A stretch of 64,000 bases of DNA from Olsenella_L sp051876355. Its GTDB lineage: Bacteria; Actinomycetota; Coriobacteriia; Coriobacteriales; Atopobiaceae. Under the pieces are notes generated by a model. It was not told the origin of the DNA and did no database searches. It saw nothing but the letters and a program-made list of their open reading frames with translations. Below, one piece after another: positions 34,901 through 41,989 of this stretch. The stretch is from contig JBJEHU010000006.1 of assembly GCA_051876355.1 (NCBI GenBank), positions 62,001 to 126,000 of the forward strand, in the 5' to 3' direction. The translations under genes and the position numbers were made by a program. The stretch's first letter is position 1, and every line of letters starts with the position of its first letter.

Positions 34901-35581
34901 CTACTCCTGATCGAACATCTCCAGACGATAGCCGAGCATGCGCAGGGTCGTGATCTGGACCTTCGAGTTGATGTGGTTGAGCTTCTTGCGAAGGAACGAG
35001 ATGTAGGCTTCTGCGGAGTTCTCGGAAGCCTCGCCGTCCGTGCCCCAGACACGGGTCAGGAGGTCCTGCTTGGAGACGACGCGCTGTGTGGAGCTCATGA
35101 GGAGCTTCAGCACCTCGAACTCCTTGCCGGAGAGGTGGACGGACTTCGTGCCGCAGGAGAGATCGTGCGTGTTGAGGTCGAGCGTGAGGTCGCCGAAGTT
35201 TGCCTCGTCGAGCATCACGGCGCCCTGGCGGCGGCCAAGGGCACGGACACGGGCCAGGAACTCTGCGGACTCGAACGGCTTCGTCAGATAGTCGTCAGCG
35301 CCGGCATCGAGGCCCTCGACCTTGTCTTCCGTGGACGTGCGCGCCGTCAGCATGAGGACCGGCGTGGAGTTCTTTTCATGGCGGAGATTGCGGAGAAGCT
35401 CGATGCCGTCCATGCCGGGAAGCATGCGGTCGAGCACGATGAGGTCATACAGGCCGCTCTCTGCATAGGTGAGGCCGCTCTGCCCGTCATACGTTGCCTC
35501 GGCATTGTAGCCGGCATCCGTCAGTATGCGGACGATTGCATCGGCGAGCTTGCGCTCGTCTTCTATTACCAGTACATTCAT
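34901..35581 (-). CDS. OmpR-family response regulator
   Basis: A 226-residue regulator. The receiver domain has the acidic pair ED at 7–8, phosphoacceptor Asp51 (VLDRMLPGMDG), Thr79 and Lys101. A winged-helix DNA-binding domain follows from about residue 130, with the LSGKEFEVL and ISFLRKKL helices. ATG 35581 (MNVLVIEDE) is chosen over an upstream ATG at 35602 because family members start here and GGAAGG is upstream. The upstream gap contains a direct repeat that could be its own binding site. Confidence 0.94.
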   Translation of the reverse strand: MNVLVIEDERKLADAIVRILTDAGYNAEATYDGQSGLTYAESGLYDLIVLDRMLPGMDGIELLRNLRHEKNSTPVLMLTARTSTEDKVEGLDAGADDYLTKPFESAEFLARVRALGRRQGAVMLDEANFGDLTLDLNTHDLSCGTKSVHLSGKEFEVLKLLMSSTQRVVSKQDLLTRVWGTDGEASENSAEAYISFLRKKLNHINSKVQITTLRMLGYRLEMFDQE

Positions 35582-35653
35582 GAGGCCATTCCTTCCTGCC
35601 ATGAGAGCAAGGCCATACGCTGTGGAACTTGTCGCGTATCGTACGTGGCCGAG

Positions 35654-35669
35654 CTTAAGCTACTCTTAA
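35654..35669. promoter_or_regulatory. CTTAA direct repeat upstream of the response regulator
   Basis: CTTAA occurs at 35654–35658 and again at 35665–35669, an exact 11-base period, 73–88 bases upstream of the regulator start. OmpR/PhoB-family proteins typically bind tandem half-sites spaced 11 bases apart. Autoregulation is inferred only from spacing. Confidence 0.4.
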
Positions 35670-35740
35670 CATCTTCCCCTCAGACGTCTGAAAGCGCGGA
35701 ATCGCCGCAAAGTCGCTGGCTGCTCCACAAAAACTGCACC

Positions 35741-35768
35741 TTGCAAGCTCGGTACAGAGTCGTACAAT
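35741..35768 (+). promoter_or_regulatory. Promoter of rpsP operon
   Basis: TTGCAA at 35741–35746 and TACAAT at 35763–35768, spaced 16 bases, form a good promoter about 80 bases before rpsP. Confidence 0.7.
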
Positions 35769-35847
35769 TTACAGATGCTGTATAGAGCCAATGCGGCCCA
35801 TCATCCCTACATTCATCAGAGGGCCGCGCGTCTAGAGGAGTTTTGCC

Positions 35848-36156
35848 TTGGCAGTTAAGATTCGCCTGGCCCGCCATGGTGCCAAGAAGCGTCCGTACTA
35901 TCGTGTTGTCGTCGCTGACGGCCGCAGCCCGCGCGATGGCCGCCTGATCGAGGAGGTCGGCCGCTACAACCCGCTGACCAACCCGAAGACCATCGAGCTC
36001 GACCTCGAGAAGGTCGACGCCTGGATCGCCAAGGGCGCCCAGCCCTCCAGCGCTGTGTCCCACCTCATCGACATCGTGCGCACCGGCGCTCCTGCACCCG
36101 AGAAGAAGGCAAAGCTTTCGAAGAAGGCTGCTGCTAAGGCTGCAAAGGCTGAGTAG
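35848..36156 (+). CDS. rpsP: Ribosomal protein S16
   Basis: A 102-residue bS16. It opens AVKIRLARHGAKKRPYYR and contains SPRDGRLIEEVGRYNP. The start is TTG 35848, since the family begins at this point and GAGGAG lies upstream. A Lys/Ala-rich tail extends the C-terminus. It leads rpsP–khpA–rimM–trmD–lepB, a ribosome-maturation and export set common in Gram-positive bacteria. Confidence 0.97.
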   Translation: MAVKIRLARHGAKKRPYYRVVVADGRSPRDGRLIEEVGRYNPLTNPKTIELDLEKVDAWIAKGAQPSSAVSHLIDIVRTGAPAPEKKAKLSKKAAAKAAKAE

Positions 36157-36160
36157 TCGC

Positions 36161-36457
36161 ATGGCTGAGGAAATCGATCAGACCACGGACGAGACCGAGG
36201 CCGACGTCGAGATGCCCTCAGACAAGGTCGCGGACCTGGTTGAGTATATCGTCTGCGGTCTCGTGGACGATCAGGATGCTGTCTCCCTCGATGTGACGGA
36301 TTCCGAGAATGGAACGCTCATCGAGGTCAGCTGCGCTGCTGCCGATGCCGGCCGCGTCATTGGCCGCAAGGGCCGTACCATCAAGGCCATCCGCACGCTT
36401 TCCCGTGCACTCGGACAGCGTGTCGGCACGTCGGTAGAGGTAGAGGTGTTGGGCTAG
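36161..36457 (+). CDS. khpA: KH-domain RNA-binding protein KhpA
   Basis: A 98-residue protein with one KH domain. GRVIGRKGRTIKAIR contains the GxxG loop at GRKG. The first 20 residues are acidic and probably disordered. KhpA pairs with KhpB/EloR to bind RNA and influence cell elongation in other Gram-positives. The position between rpsP and rimM is standard for this gene. The gap to rpsP is 4 bases and to rimM 3 bases. Confidence 0.93.
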   Translation: MAEEIDQTTDETEADVEMPSDKVADLVEYIVCGLVDDQDAVSLDVTDSENGTLIEVSCAAADAGRVIGRKGRTIKAIRTLSRALGQRVGTSVEVEVLG

Positions 36458-36460
36458 GGC

Positions 36461-36982
36461 ATGCCCGATTATCGCGTGATAGCCCGTGTCGCAAAGGCGC
36501 ACGGGAAAAAGGGGGAGGTCGTGACGGTTCCCGTCCACGGCCTTCCCTCTCTTATGCATGAAGGGCTTTCTGTCTGTGTCGTGCCGCCCAGGCTCAAGGG
36601 GCCACGCTGGCACAGGGTGCTTTCCTGCACCTCGGACGGACGCGGACAGCGCATAGCCCTGGATGGGGTCGCAGACCTCGGAGCTGCAGAGGCCTTGGTA
36701 GGCCGCTCGCTCCTCGTGTCTGTCGAAGACCTTCCTGATGACTTCGCCTATATGGACCTCGATCGCCTGATAGGAAGGCATGTCGAAGATCCGGCATATG
36801 GAGATCTCGGCGAGATCGAGGAGATCCTCCAGGGTCCCGCAAACGATGTCTGGGTCATTCGGGGCAGCGAGGCAGGAGAGATCCTTCTGCCTGTCATAGA
36901 TGCCGTCGTGCCTTCGATTCCGTCGGCTGGCAGCATCGAGGTGCATGTGCCGAAAGGCACGATACCCGAGGAGGGGGACTAG
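36461..36982 (+). CDS. rimM: 16S rRNA processing protein RimM
   Basis: A 173-residue 30S maturation factor that binds S19. The N-terminal domain opens YRVIARVAKAHGKKGEV, and the C-terminal PRC-barrel has DRLIGRHVED and ILLPVIDAVV. Its ribosome site is weak and it starts 3 bases after khpA, so coupling is likely. trmD begins immediately after its stop. Confidence 0.93.
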   Translation: MPDYRVIARVAKAHGKKGEVVTVPVHGLPSLMHEGLSVCVVPPRLKGPRWHRVLSCTSDGRGQRIALDGVADLGAAEALVGRSLLVSVEDLPDDFAYMDLDRLIGRHVEDPAYGDLGEIEEILQGPANDVWVIRGSEAGEILLPVIDAVVPSIPSAGSIEVHVPKGTIPEEGD

Positions 36983-37732
36983 GTGCTCTTCGAAGCGATA
37001 TCCGTCATCCCCGAAGTGTTCGAGCCCTATGTCGCAGCCTCCATCCTGGGACGTGCCCGCAGGAAGGGCGTCTTCGATTTTGCTGCATACGATCTGAGGA
37101 CCTGGACGCATGATAGGCACCGCACGGTCGACGATGCGCCTTTCGGAGGCGGACAGGGCATGCTCATGAAGCCCCAGCCCATCTTCGAAGCAGTGCATGC
37201 CGTATCGGATATGCATGAGGAGAAGCCCTATACGATCTTCTTTTCGCCCTGCGGAGAGACGCTCTCGGAAAAGACGGCCCAGGAGCTCTCGGAAAAGGAC
37301 CGCATCCTCTTTGTGTGCGGCCGCTACGAGGGCATGGACGAGCGCTGCTATACGCTTGCGGACAAGGTGCTTTCCATCGGAGACTATGTGCTCACCGGAG
37401 GAGAGCTTGCCTCTCTAGTCGTCATGGATGCGGTCGTGAGGCTTCTGCCGGGAGCGCTCGGAGACGAGAAGAGCGCGCTCGACGAGTCATTCTCCGACGG
37501 CCTGCTCGAATATGCACAATACACGCGTCCTGCCTCGTTCGAAGGCATGGATGTACCTGAAGTGCTGCTTTCCGGAGACCATGGAAAGGTCGATGCCTGG
37601 AGAAGGAGAAGCTCGCTTGAGCGTACGGCTGCCTGGCGGCCAGACCTTCTCGAGGGGGCAGACCTTTCGCCGGAAGAGCAGCGCATCGTAGAAGAAGCGA
37701 GAGAGGAGCGAGATGGCAGCACGCCATGCTGA
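36983..37732 (+). CDS. trmD: tRNA (guanine-37-N1)-methyltransferase
   Basis: A 249-residue SPOUT methyltransferase that modifies G37 of CCN/CGG/CUN-reading tRNAs. DDAPFGGGQGMLMKP, CGRYEGMDER and the knot-forming SIGDYVLTGGELA are diagnostic. GTG 36983 follows GAGGAGGGGG in the rimM tail. The 3' end overlaps lepB by 20 bases. Confidence 0.96.
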   Translation: MLFEAISVIPEVFEPYVAASILGRARRKGVFDFAAYDLRTWTHDRHRTVDDAPFGGGQGMLMKPQPIFEAVHAVSDMHEEKPYTIFFSPCGETLSEKTAQELSEKDRILFVCGRYEGMDERCYTLADKVLSIGDYVLTGGELASLVVMDAVVRLLPGALGDEKSALDESFSDGLLEYAQYTRPASFEGMDVPEVLLSGDHGKVDAWRRRSSLERTAAWRPDLLEGADLSPEEQRIVEEAREERDGSTPC

Positions 37733-38288
37733 TACGGGCGAAGATGCCCCGAAACACAACGAATTCCTCGAATGGATCCTCGTCATTGCGATAGCGATCG
37801 GCTGCGCTCTGGCATTCCGCACATTCGTCGCGGAGGTCTATGAAGTGCCATCGGGCTCGATGCTCGATACGATCCAGATAGGAGATCGGCTTGTCGGCGA
37901 GAAGGTCTCGTACCACTTCACGTCGCCGAAGCAGGGCGACATCGTCACGTTCATCGATCCTGAAGACCACACGACGACGCTCATCAAGCGCGTGATCGCC
38001 ACAGCGGGACAGACCGTCGAATTCAAGGACGGCATCGTCTACGTCGACGGCGAGGCGCTCGACGAGCCCTATACGGAAGGCAAGCCGACCGAGCCGCTCT
38101 CGATGCAGGCTGCGAGCGTTGGCTCCATAGAGTACCCTTATACCGTACCGGATGGCTGCGTCTGGGTGATGGGGGACAACAGGACCAATTCGCTCGATTC
38201 CCGCTATTTCGGTCCCATCGAGGTCAGCTCCATCACCTCGCATGGGCTGTTCATCTTCTGGCCGCTATCGGATGCCGGCTCTCTGTAG
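37713..38288 (+). CDS. lepB: Signal peptidase I
   Basis: A 191-residue type I signal peptidase that removes signal peptides outside the membrane. One transmembrane helix at about 20–40 precedes PSGSM with nucleophile Ser49, and TTLIKRVIA gives general-base Lys92. Later boxes GDNRTNSLDSRYFGP complete the family pattern. It begins within the 3' end of trmD. The single-helix form is typical of Gram-positives. Confidence 0.95.
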   Translation: MAARHADTGEDAPKHNEFLEWILVIAIAIGCALAFRTFVAEVYEVPSGSMLDTIQIGDRLVGEKVSYHFTSPKQGDIVTFIDPEDHTTTLIKRVIATAGQTVEFKDGIVYVDGEALDEPYTEGKPTEPLSMQAASVGSIEYPYTVPDGCVWVMGDNRTNSLDSRYFGPIEVSSITSHGLFIFWPLSDAGSL

Positions 38289-38319
38289 CAGGCACGCATA
38301 CACACGAAGGAGATATGTC

Positions 38320-39225
38320 ATGGGCACCTCTGCGCTCACATTCCAGGACATGATCCTGGCGCTCGAGCATTACTGGGCAGACAAGGGCTGCACTGTCATG
38401 CAGCCGTATGACTCCGAGGTAGGCGCTGGCACGTTCCACACGGCAACGCTTCTGCGCTCGCTCGGTCCCGACGCCTGGAGGACCTGCTACCCGCAGCCCT
38501 GCCGCCGTCCTGCCGATGGCCGCTACGGCGACAACCCGAACCGCATGCAGCACTACTACCAGTTCCAGGTCGTGCTGAAGCCCTGCCCCGAGGATTCGCA
38601 GGACCTCTACCTCGGCTCCCTTGCCGCCATCGGCCTCGATCCTGCGGAGCACGATGTGCGCTTCGTCGAGGATGACTGGGAGAGCCCGACGCTCGGCGCC
38701 TGGGGCCTTGGCTGGGAAGTCTGGATGGACGGCATGGAGGTCACGCAGTACACGTACTTTCAGCAGGTCGGCGGCATCGAGGTCGACCCGGTCCCCGTCG
38801 AGATCACGTACGGCCTCGAGCGCATCGCCATGTATGCGCAGGGCAAGAACTCCGTCTACGACATCGTCTGGAGCTACCTGCCGGATGGCACGCCGATGAC
38901 GTACGGCGACGTGTTCCACGAGAACGAGGTCGAGTTCTCGGCCTACAACTTCGAGGTCGCCAACGTCGACATGATGAGGAACAAGTTCGATGACTACGAG
39001 CAGGAGTGCCACTCCTGCCTCGAGCGCGAGCTGCCGCTTCCTGCCTATGACTGCGTCATGAAGTGCTCCCATGCCTTCAACCTCCTCGATTCGCGCGGCG
39101 CCATCTCTGCGACGGAGCGCGCGAACTACATCCTGCGTGTCCGTACGCTCGCAAAGCTCTGCTGCGAGTCCTATCTCGAGCACGTGGCCAACCGGAACAA
39201 GGCACAGGAAGGCGAGGTGGCCTAG
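38320..39225 (+). CDS. glyQ: Glycyl-tRNA synthetase alpha subunit
   Basis: A 301-residue catalytic subunit of the alpha2-beta2 glycyl-tRNA synthetase. LTFQDMILALEHYWADKGC, QPYDSEVGAGT and YGLERIAMYAQG are family motifs. ATG 38320 has AAGGAG eight bases upstream; a longer frame reaching into lepB is rejected. The glyS start abuts the stop codon. No T-box leader was found upstream. Confidence 0.96.
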   Translation: MGTSALTFQDMILALEHYWADKGCTVMQPYDSEVGAGTFHTATLLRSLGPDAWRTCYPQPCRRPADGRYGDNPNRMQHYYQFQVVLKPCPEDSQDLYLGSLAAIGLDPAEHDVRFVEDDWESPTLGAWGLGWEVWMDGMEVTQYTYFQQVGGIEVDPVPVEITYGLERIAMYAQGKNSVYDIVWSYLPDGTPMTYGDVFHENEVEFSAYNFEVANVDMMRNKFDDYEQECHSCLERELPLPAYDCVMKCSHAFNLLDSRGAISATERANYILRVRTLAKLCCESYLEHVANRNKAQEGEVA

Positions 39226-41322
39226 ATGGCCGAAACGAAGGACTTTCTGCTGGAGATCGGCACGGAAGAGATGCCGAGCGCTCCGCTCATGAATGCACAG
39301 AAGCAGCTCGGGACGCTCGTCTCGAAGAGGCTTGACGCCGAGGGGCTCTCCCACGGCGCGGTCACGACGTTCTCGACGCCGAGGCGCCTGACCGTCATGG
39401 TCAAGGATGTCGCAACGGCGACCGAAGAGGTCCATGAGATCAAGCGCGGCCCGAATGCCGCCATCGCCTTCGACAAGGATGGCAAGCCCTCGAAGGCAGC
39501 CCAGGGCTTCGCGCGCAAGTTCGGCCTCGCAGCAGAGGACCTCGCTGTGCGCGAGGACAAGGACGGAAAGACCTATGTCTGGGCCGAGAAGTCCGTGCCG
39601 TCCCGTGCTGCAGAGGGCATCCTCTCGTCCCTTGGCCATGACACGATTGCCGGCCTCGAGTGGCCGAACTACCGCAGCCAGCGATGGGGATCCGAGCATG
39701 AGACGTTCGTGCGCCCGATCCGCTGGATCGTGGCACTGCTCGGCGACGAGATCGTGCCGGTTACCTATGCCGGCGTCACGAGCGGCAACAAGACGCGCGG
39801 ACACCGCGTGCTCGGTCCAGGCGAGCATGTCGTGGCAACGCCTGCCGACTATGAGAGCGTCCTTGAGAAGGCTGGCGTCCTCGGCGAGAAGAGGCGCCGC
39901 GAGGTCATCCTCGAGGGCGTCCGCAAGGTCGAGGAGGAGCGCGGCGGCGCCCATGTGGACATGCCGAAGCGCACGTTCGACGAGGTCGTGAACCTCTGCG
40001 AATGGCCGACGGTGCTTGTCGGCAAGTTCGATGAGGAGTTCCTCAAGGTCCCGCATGAGATCATCTGCGAGTCAATGCTCACGAACCAGCGCTACTTCCC
40101 GATCTACAACAAGGATGGGGAGCTCACGCGAGAGTTCGTCGTCGTCTCGAATGCCGATCCGAAGGTCTCGAAGACCGTCGTCGACGGCAATGAGCGTGTC
40201 GTGCGTGCCCGTCTCGACGATGCGAAGTTCTTCTACGAGGAGGACCTGAAGCATCCGCTCGAGTACTACGTCGACAAGCTCGACAAGGTCGTGTTCCAGG
40301 AGAAGCTCGGCACGGTCCTCGAGAAGACGAAGCGCATGGTGAAGGTCGCAGGCGCTGTGGCGCGCGAGGCTGGTGCCACGGACGAGCAGACGAAGAATGC
40401 CGAGCGTGCAGCCTACCTGGCAAAGGCAGACCTCGTGACGCAGGCTGTCGTCGAGTTCACGAGCCAGCAGGGCGTCATGGGCGGCTACTATGCGAAGGCC
40501 TCCGGCGAGCCCGACGAGGTGGCAGAGGCCATCCGCGAGCAGTACCGTCCGCGCTTCGCAGGCGACGAGATTCCTTCCGGCCTGGTGGGCCGCTGCGTCG
40601 CTATCGCAGACAAGCTCGATACCGTGTGCGGCATGTTCGCGATTGATGAGCCGCCAACAGGATCTTCCGACCCGTTCGCGCTGCGCAGGAGCGCCATCGG
40701 CATCATCGCGATGCTCCGCACGATGCCTTCGGTCTCGCTTTCCGCCATCATCAGGGCATCGCTTGCTGCCTACGCAGAGCAGGGGCTCGAGTTCGATGCC
40801 GAGAAGGTCGCCGAGGCGGTCGAGCAGTTCTTCGCTGGACGCCTTGCCGCCATCGCGAAGGACGAGGGCATCGCTCCCGATACGATCGAGGCTGTCTCTG
40901 CTGTCGGCGTCATCGACCCGGACGAGTTCCTGAAGCGTGCGCATGCCCTCGACGAGGCCCGCACGGGCGAGCCTGAGCTCTTCGAGGACCTTGCCATTGC
41001 CTACGCACGTGCGTCGCATCTGGCCGATGCCTCGCTCGGCGAGGATGTGGACGAGTCCATCCTCACTGACCCCGAGAAGGGCCTGCTTTCCGCCTGCAGG
41101 GACGGCAGGGCAGAGGTTGCGTCCGCTCTTGCGGCAAAGGACTACGCAGGGGCGCTCTCGGCGCTCGCAAAGCTCCGCGAGCCGATCGATGCGTTCTTCG
41201 ACGACGTCCTTGTCATGGATCCGGACGAGGCCATCAAGAACAACCATCTGAAGCTTCTGAACAAATTTGCGCAGACATTTGCCGATGTTGCCGATATCGG
41301 CTGCCTTTCGCGAAAGAAGTAG
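39226..41322 (+). CDS. glyS: Glycyl-tRNA synthetase beta subunit
   Basis: A 698-residue beta subunit that binds tRNA-Gly. LLEIGTEEMPS opens the protein, TFSTPRRL and RWGSEHETFVRPIRW follow, and an HD-like region with KADLVTQ and EFTSQQGVMGGYYA appears mid-protein. FDDVLVMDPD lies in the C-terminal anticodon-binding domain. Together with glyQ it forms the complete enzyme. A terminator lies directly downstream. Confidence 0.96.
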   Translation: MAETKDFLLEIGTEEMPSAPLMNAQKQLGTLVSKRLDAEGLSHGAVTTFSTPRRLTVMVKDVATATEEVHEIKRGPNAAIAFDKDGKPSKAAQGFARKFGLAAEDLAVREDKDGKTYVWAEKSVPSRAAEGILSSLGHDTIAGLEWPNYRSQRWGSEHETFVRPIRWIVALLGDEIVPVTYAGVTSGNKTRGHRVLGPGEHVVATPADYESVLEKAGVLGEKRRREVILEGVRKVEEERGGAHVDMPKRTFDEVVNLCEWPTVLVGKFDEEFLKVPHEIICESMLTNQRYFPIYNKDGELTREFVVVSNADPKVSKTVVDGNERVVRARLDDAKFFYEEDLKHPLEYYVDKLDKVVFQEKLGTVLEKTKRMVKVAGAVAREAGATDEQTKNAERAAYLAKADLVTQAVVEFTSQQGVMGGYYAKASGEPDEVAEAIREQYRPRFAGDEIPSGLVGRCVAIADKLDTVCGMFAIDEPPTGSSDPFALRRSAIGIIAMLRTMPSVSLSAIIRASLAAYAEQGLEFDAEKVAEAVEQFFAGRLAAIAKDEGIAPDTIEAVSAVGVIDPDEFLKRAHALDEARTGEPELFEDLAIAYARASHLADASLGEDVDESILTDPEKGLLSACRDGRAEVASALAAKDYAGALSALAKLREPIDAFFDDVLVMDPDEAIKNNHLKLLNKFAQTFADVADIGCLSRKK

Positions 41323-41330
41323 GGCATTTC

Positions 41331-41362
41331 GGCGGCTTCGCCATTGCGGAGCCGCCTTGTTT
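41331..41362 (+). terminator. Terminator after glyS
   Basis: GGCGGCT (41331–41337) pairs with AGCCGCC (41350–41356), and inner CGC/GCG pairs extend it. TTGTTT follows. It ends the glyQ–glyS transcript. Confidence 0.75.
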
Positions 41363-41413
41363 ATCTATGCTAGCTTTGCACGTATTCGTTCGAAATCGAA
41401 GGAGGAATCGGGC

Positions 41414-41794
41414 ATGGATACACTGGAGCTCGATTACCAGCCCCCCAAGGCCAAGGTCCTTGTTATCTCTGACTCTCTCGGCACGACGGCTTCTGCAGTG
41501 GTCGATGCTGCCGAAGCGCAGTTCGACAAGGATCTCGTGGATGTCGTCCGCCTCACCAGGGTCCGCACGATCGAAGAGGTCGAGAAGTTCCTGGACGAGC
41601 AGATGGAATCCGACCGTCCGATGGCAGTGTTCCACACGATCGGCACTTCGGCACTGCGCCGCGAAGTCCGCGATGCCTGCGAGTCGAGGGGCATCCCTTC
41701 GATCGACCTCATGGGCCCGGCCATCACGGTGCTGTCCGGCCTCACGGGAGTCGAGCCGTCCGAGGAGGTCGGCGCTCTGCGCAACCGTCAGTAG
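41414..41794 (+). CDS. N-terminal half of a PPDK regulatory protein (PDRP/DUF299)
   Basis: 126 residues from ATG 41414, with GAAGGAGG upstream. KVLVISDSLGTTASAVVDAAEAQF, AVFHTIGTSALRREV and GIPSIDLMGP match the first half of the pyruvate, phosphate dikinase / PEP synthase regulatory kinase-phosphorylase family, normally about 270 residues. The second half, with the GVSRTSKTP-type P-loop and catalytic residues, is absent: the frame stops with TAG at the point where LDEDYF-type sequence is expected, and the 195 bases before ppdK encode no remnant. It is the immediate upstream neighbour of ppdK. It could be a decayed gene or a retained binding domain. Confidence 0.8.
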   Translation: MDTLELDYQPPKAKVLVISDSLGTTASAVVDAAEAQFDKDLVDVVRLTRVRTIEEVEKFLDEQMESDRPMAVFHTIGTSALRREVRDACESRGIPSIDLMGPAITVLSGLTGVEPSEEVGALRNRQ

Positions 41795-41846
41795 CTGGGT
41801 ATTTGCATGCCAGTTGCATAAACCGTTATAAAAATCAAGGTTTAAT

Positions 41847-41856
41847 CCGTTAACGG
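41847..41856. promoter_or_regulatory. CCGTTAACGG palindrome upstream of ppdK
   Basis: A perfect 10-base palindrome lies about 40 bases before the likely ppdK -10. Its half-site CCGTTA also occurs at 41823–41828, 24 bases away, or roughly two helical turns. This arrangement is operator-like; the regulator is unknown. Confidence 0.4.
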
Positions 41857-41896
41857 CTAAATCTCCATTCTGGCATAGCAGCATACCGTGCTTGGA

Positions 41897-41902
41897 TATA
41901 AT
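41897..41902 (+). promoter_or_regulatory. -10 element for ppdK
   Basis: A perfect TATAAT lies 93 bases before the ppdK start. The nearest -35-like hexamer (TGGCAT at 41871) is spaced 20 bases, so the -35 is uncertain and an activator may be needed. Confidence 0.55.
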
Positions 41903-41918
41903 CCATTCGTGATCAGTG

Positions 41919-41950
41919 GATGCCTGCCTCGGGTAACTGCGGCAGGCATC
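41919..41950 (+). promoter_or_regulatory. Hairpin in the ppdK 5' leader
   Basis: GATGCCTGCC (41919–41928) pairs perfectly with GGCAGGCATC (41941–41950) around a 12-base loop, followed by TTATT. It lies between the putative -10 and the ribosome site, so it would form at the start of the transcript. It could be an attenuator, an RNA-stabilising stem or a protein site. Confidence 0.55.
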
Positions 41951-41989
41951 TTATTGACAAACGGCAAGTTCAAGTTGTTAAGGAGTGCT

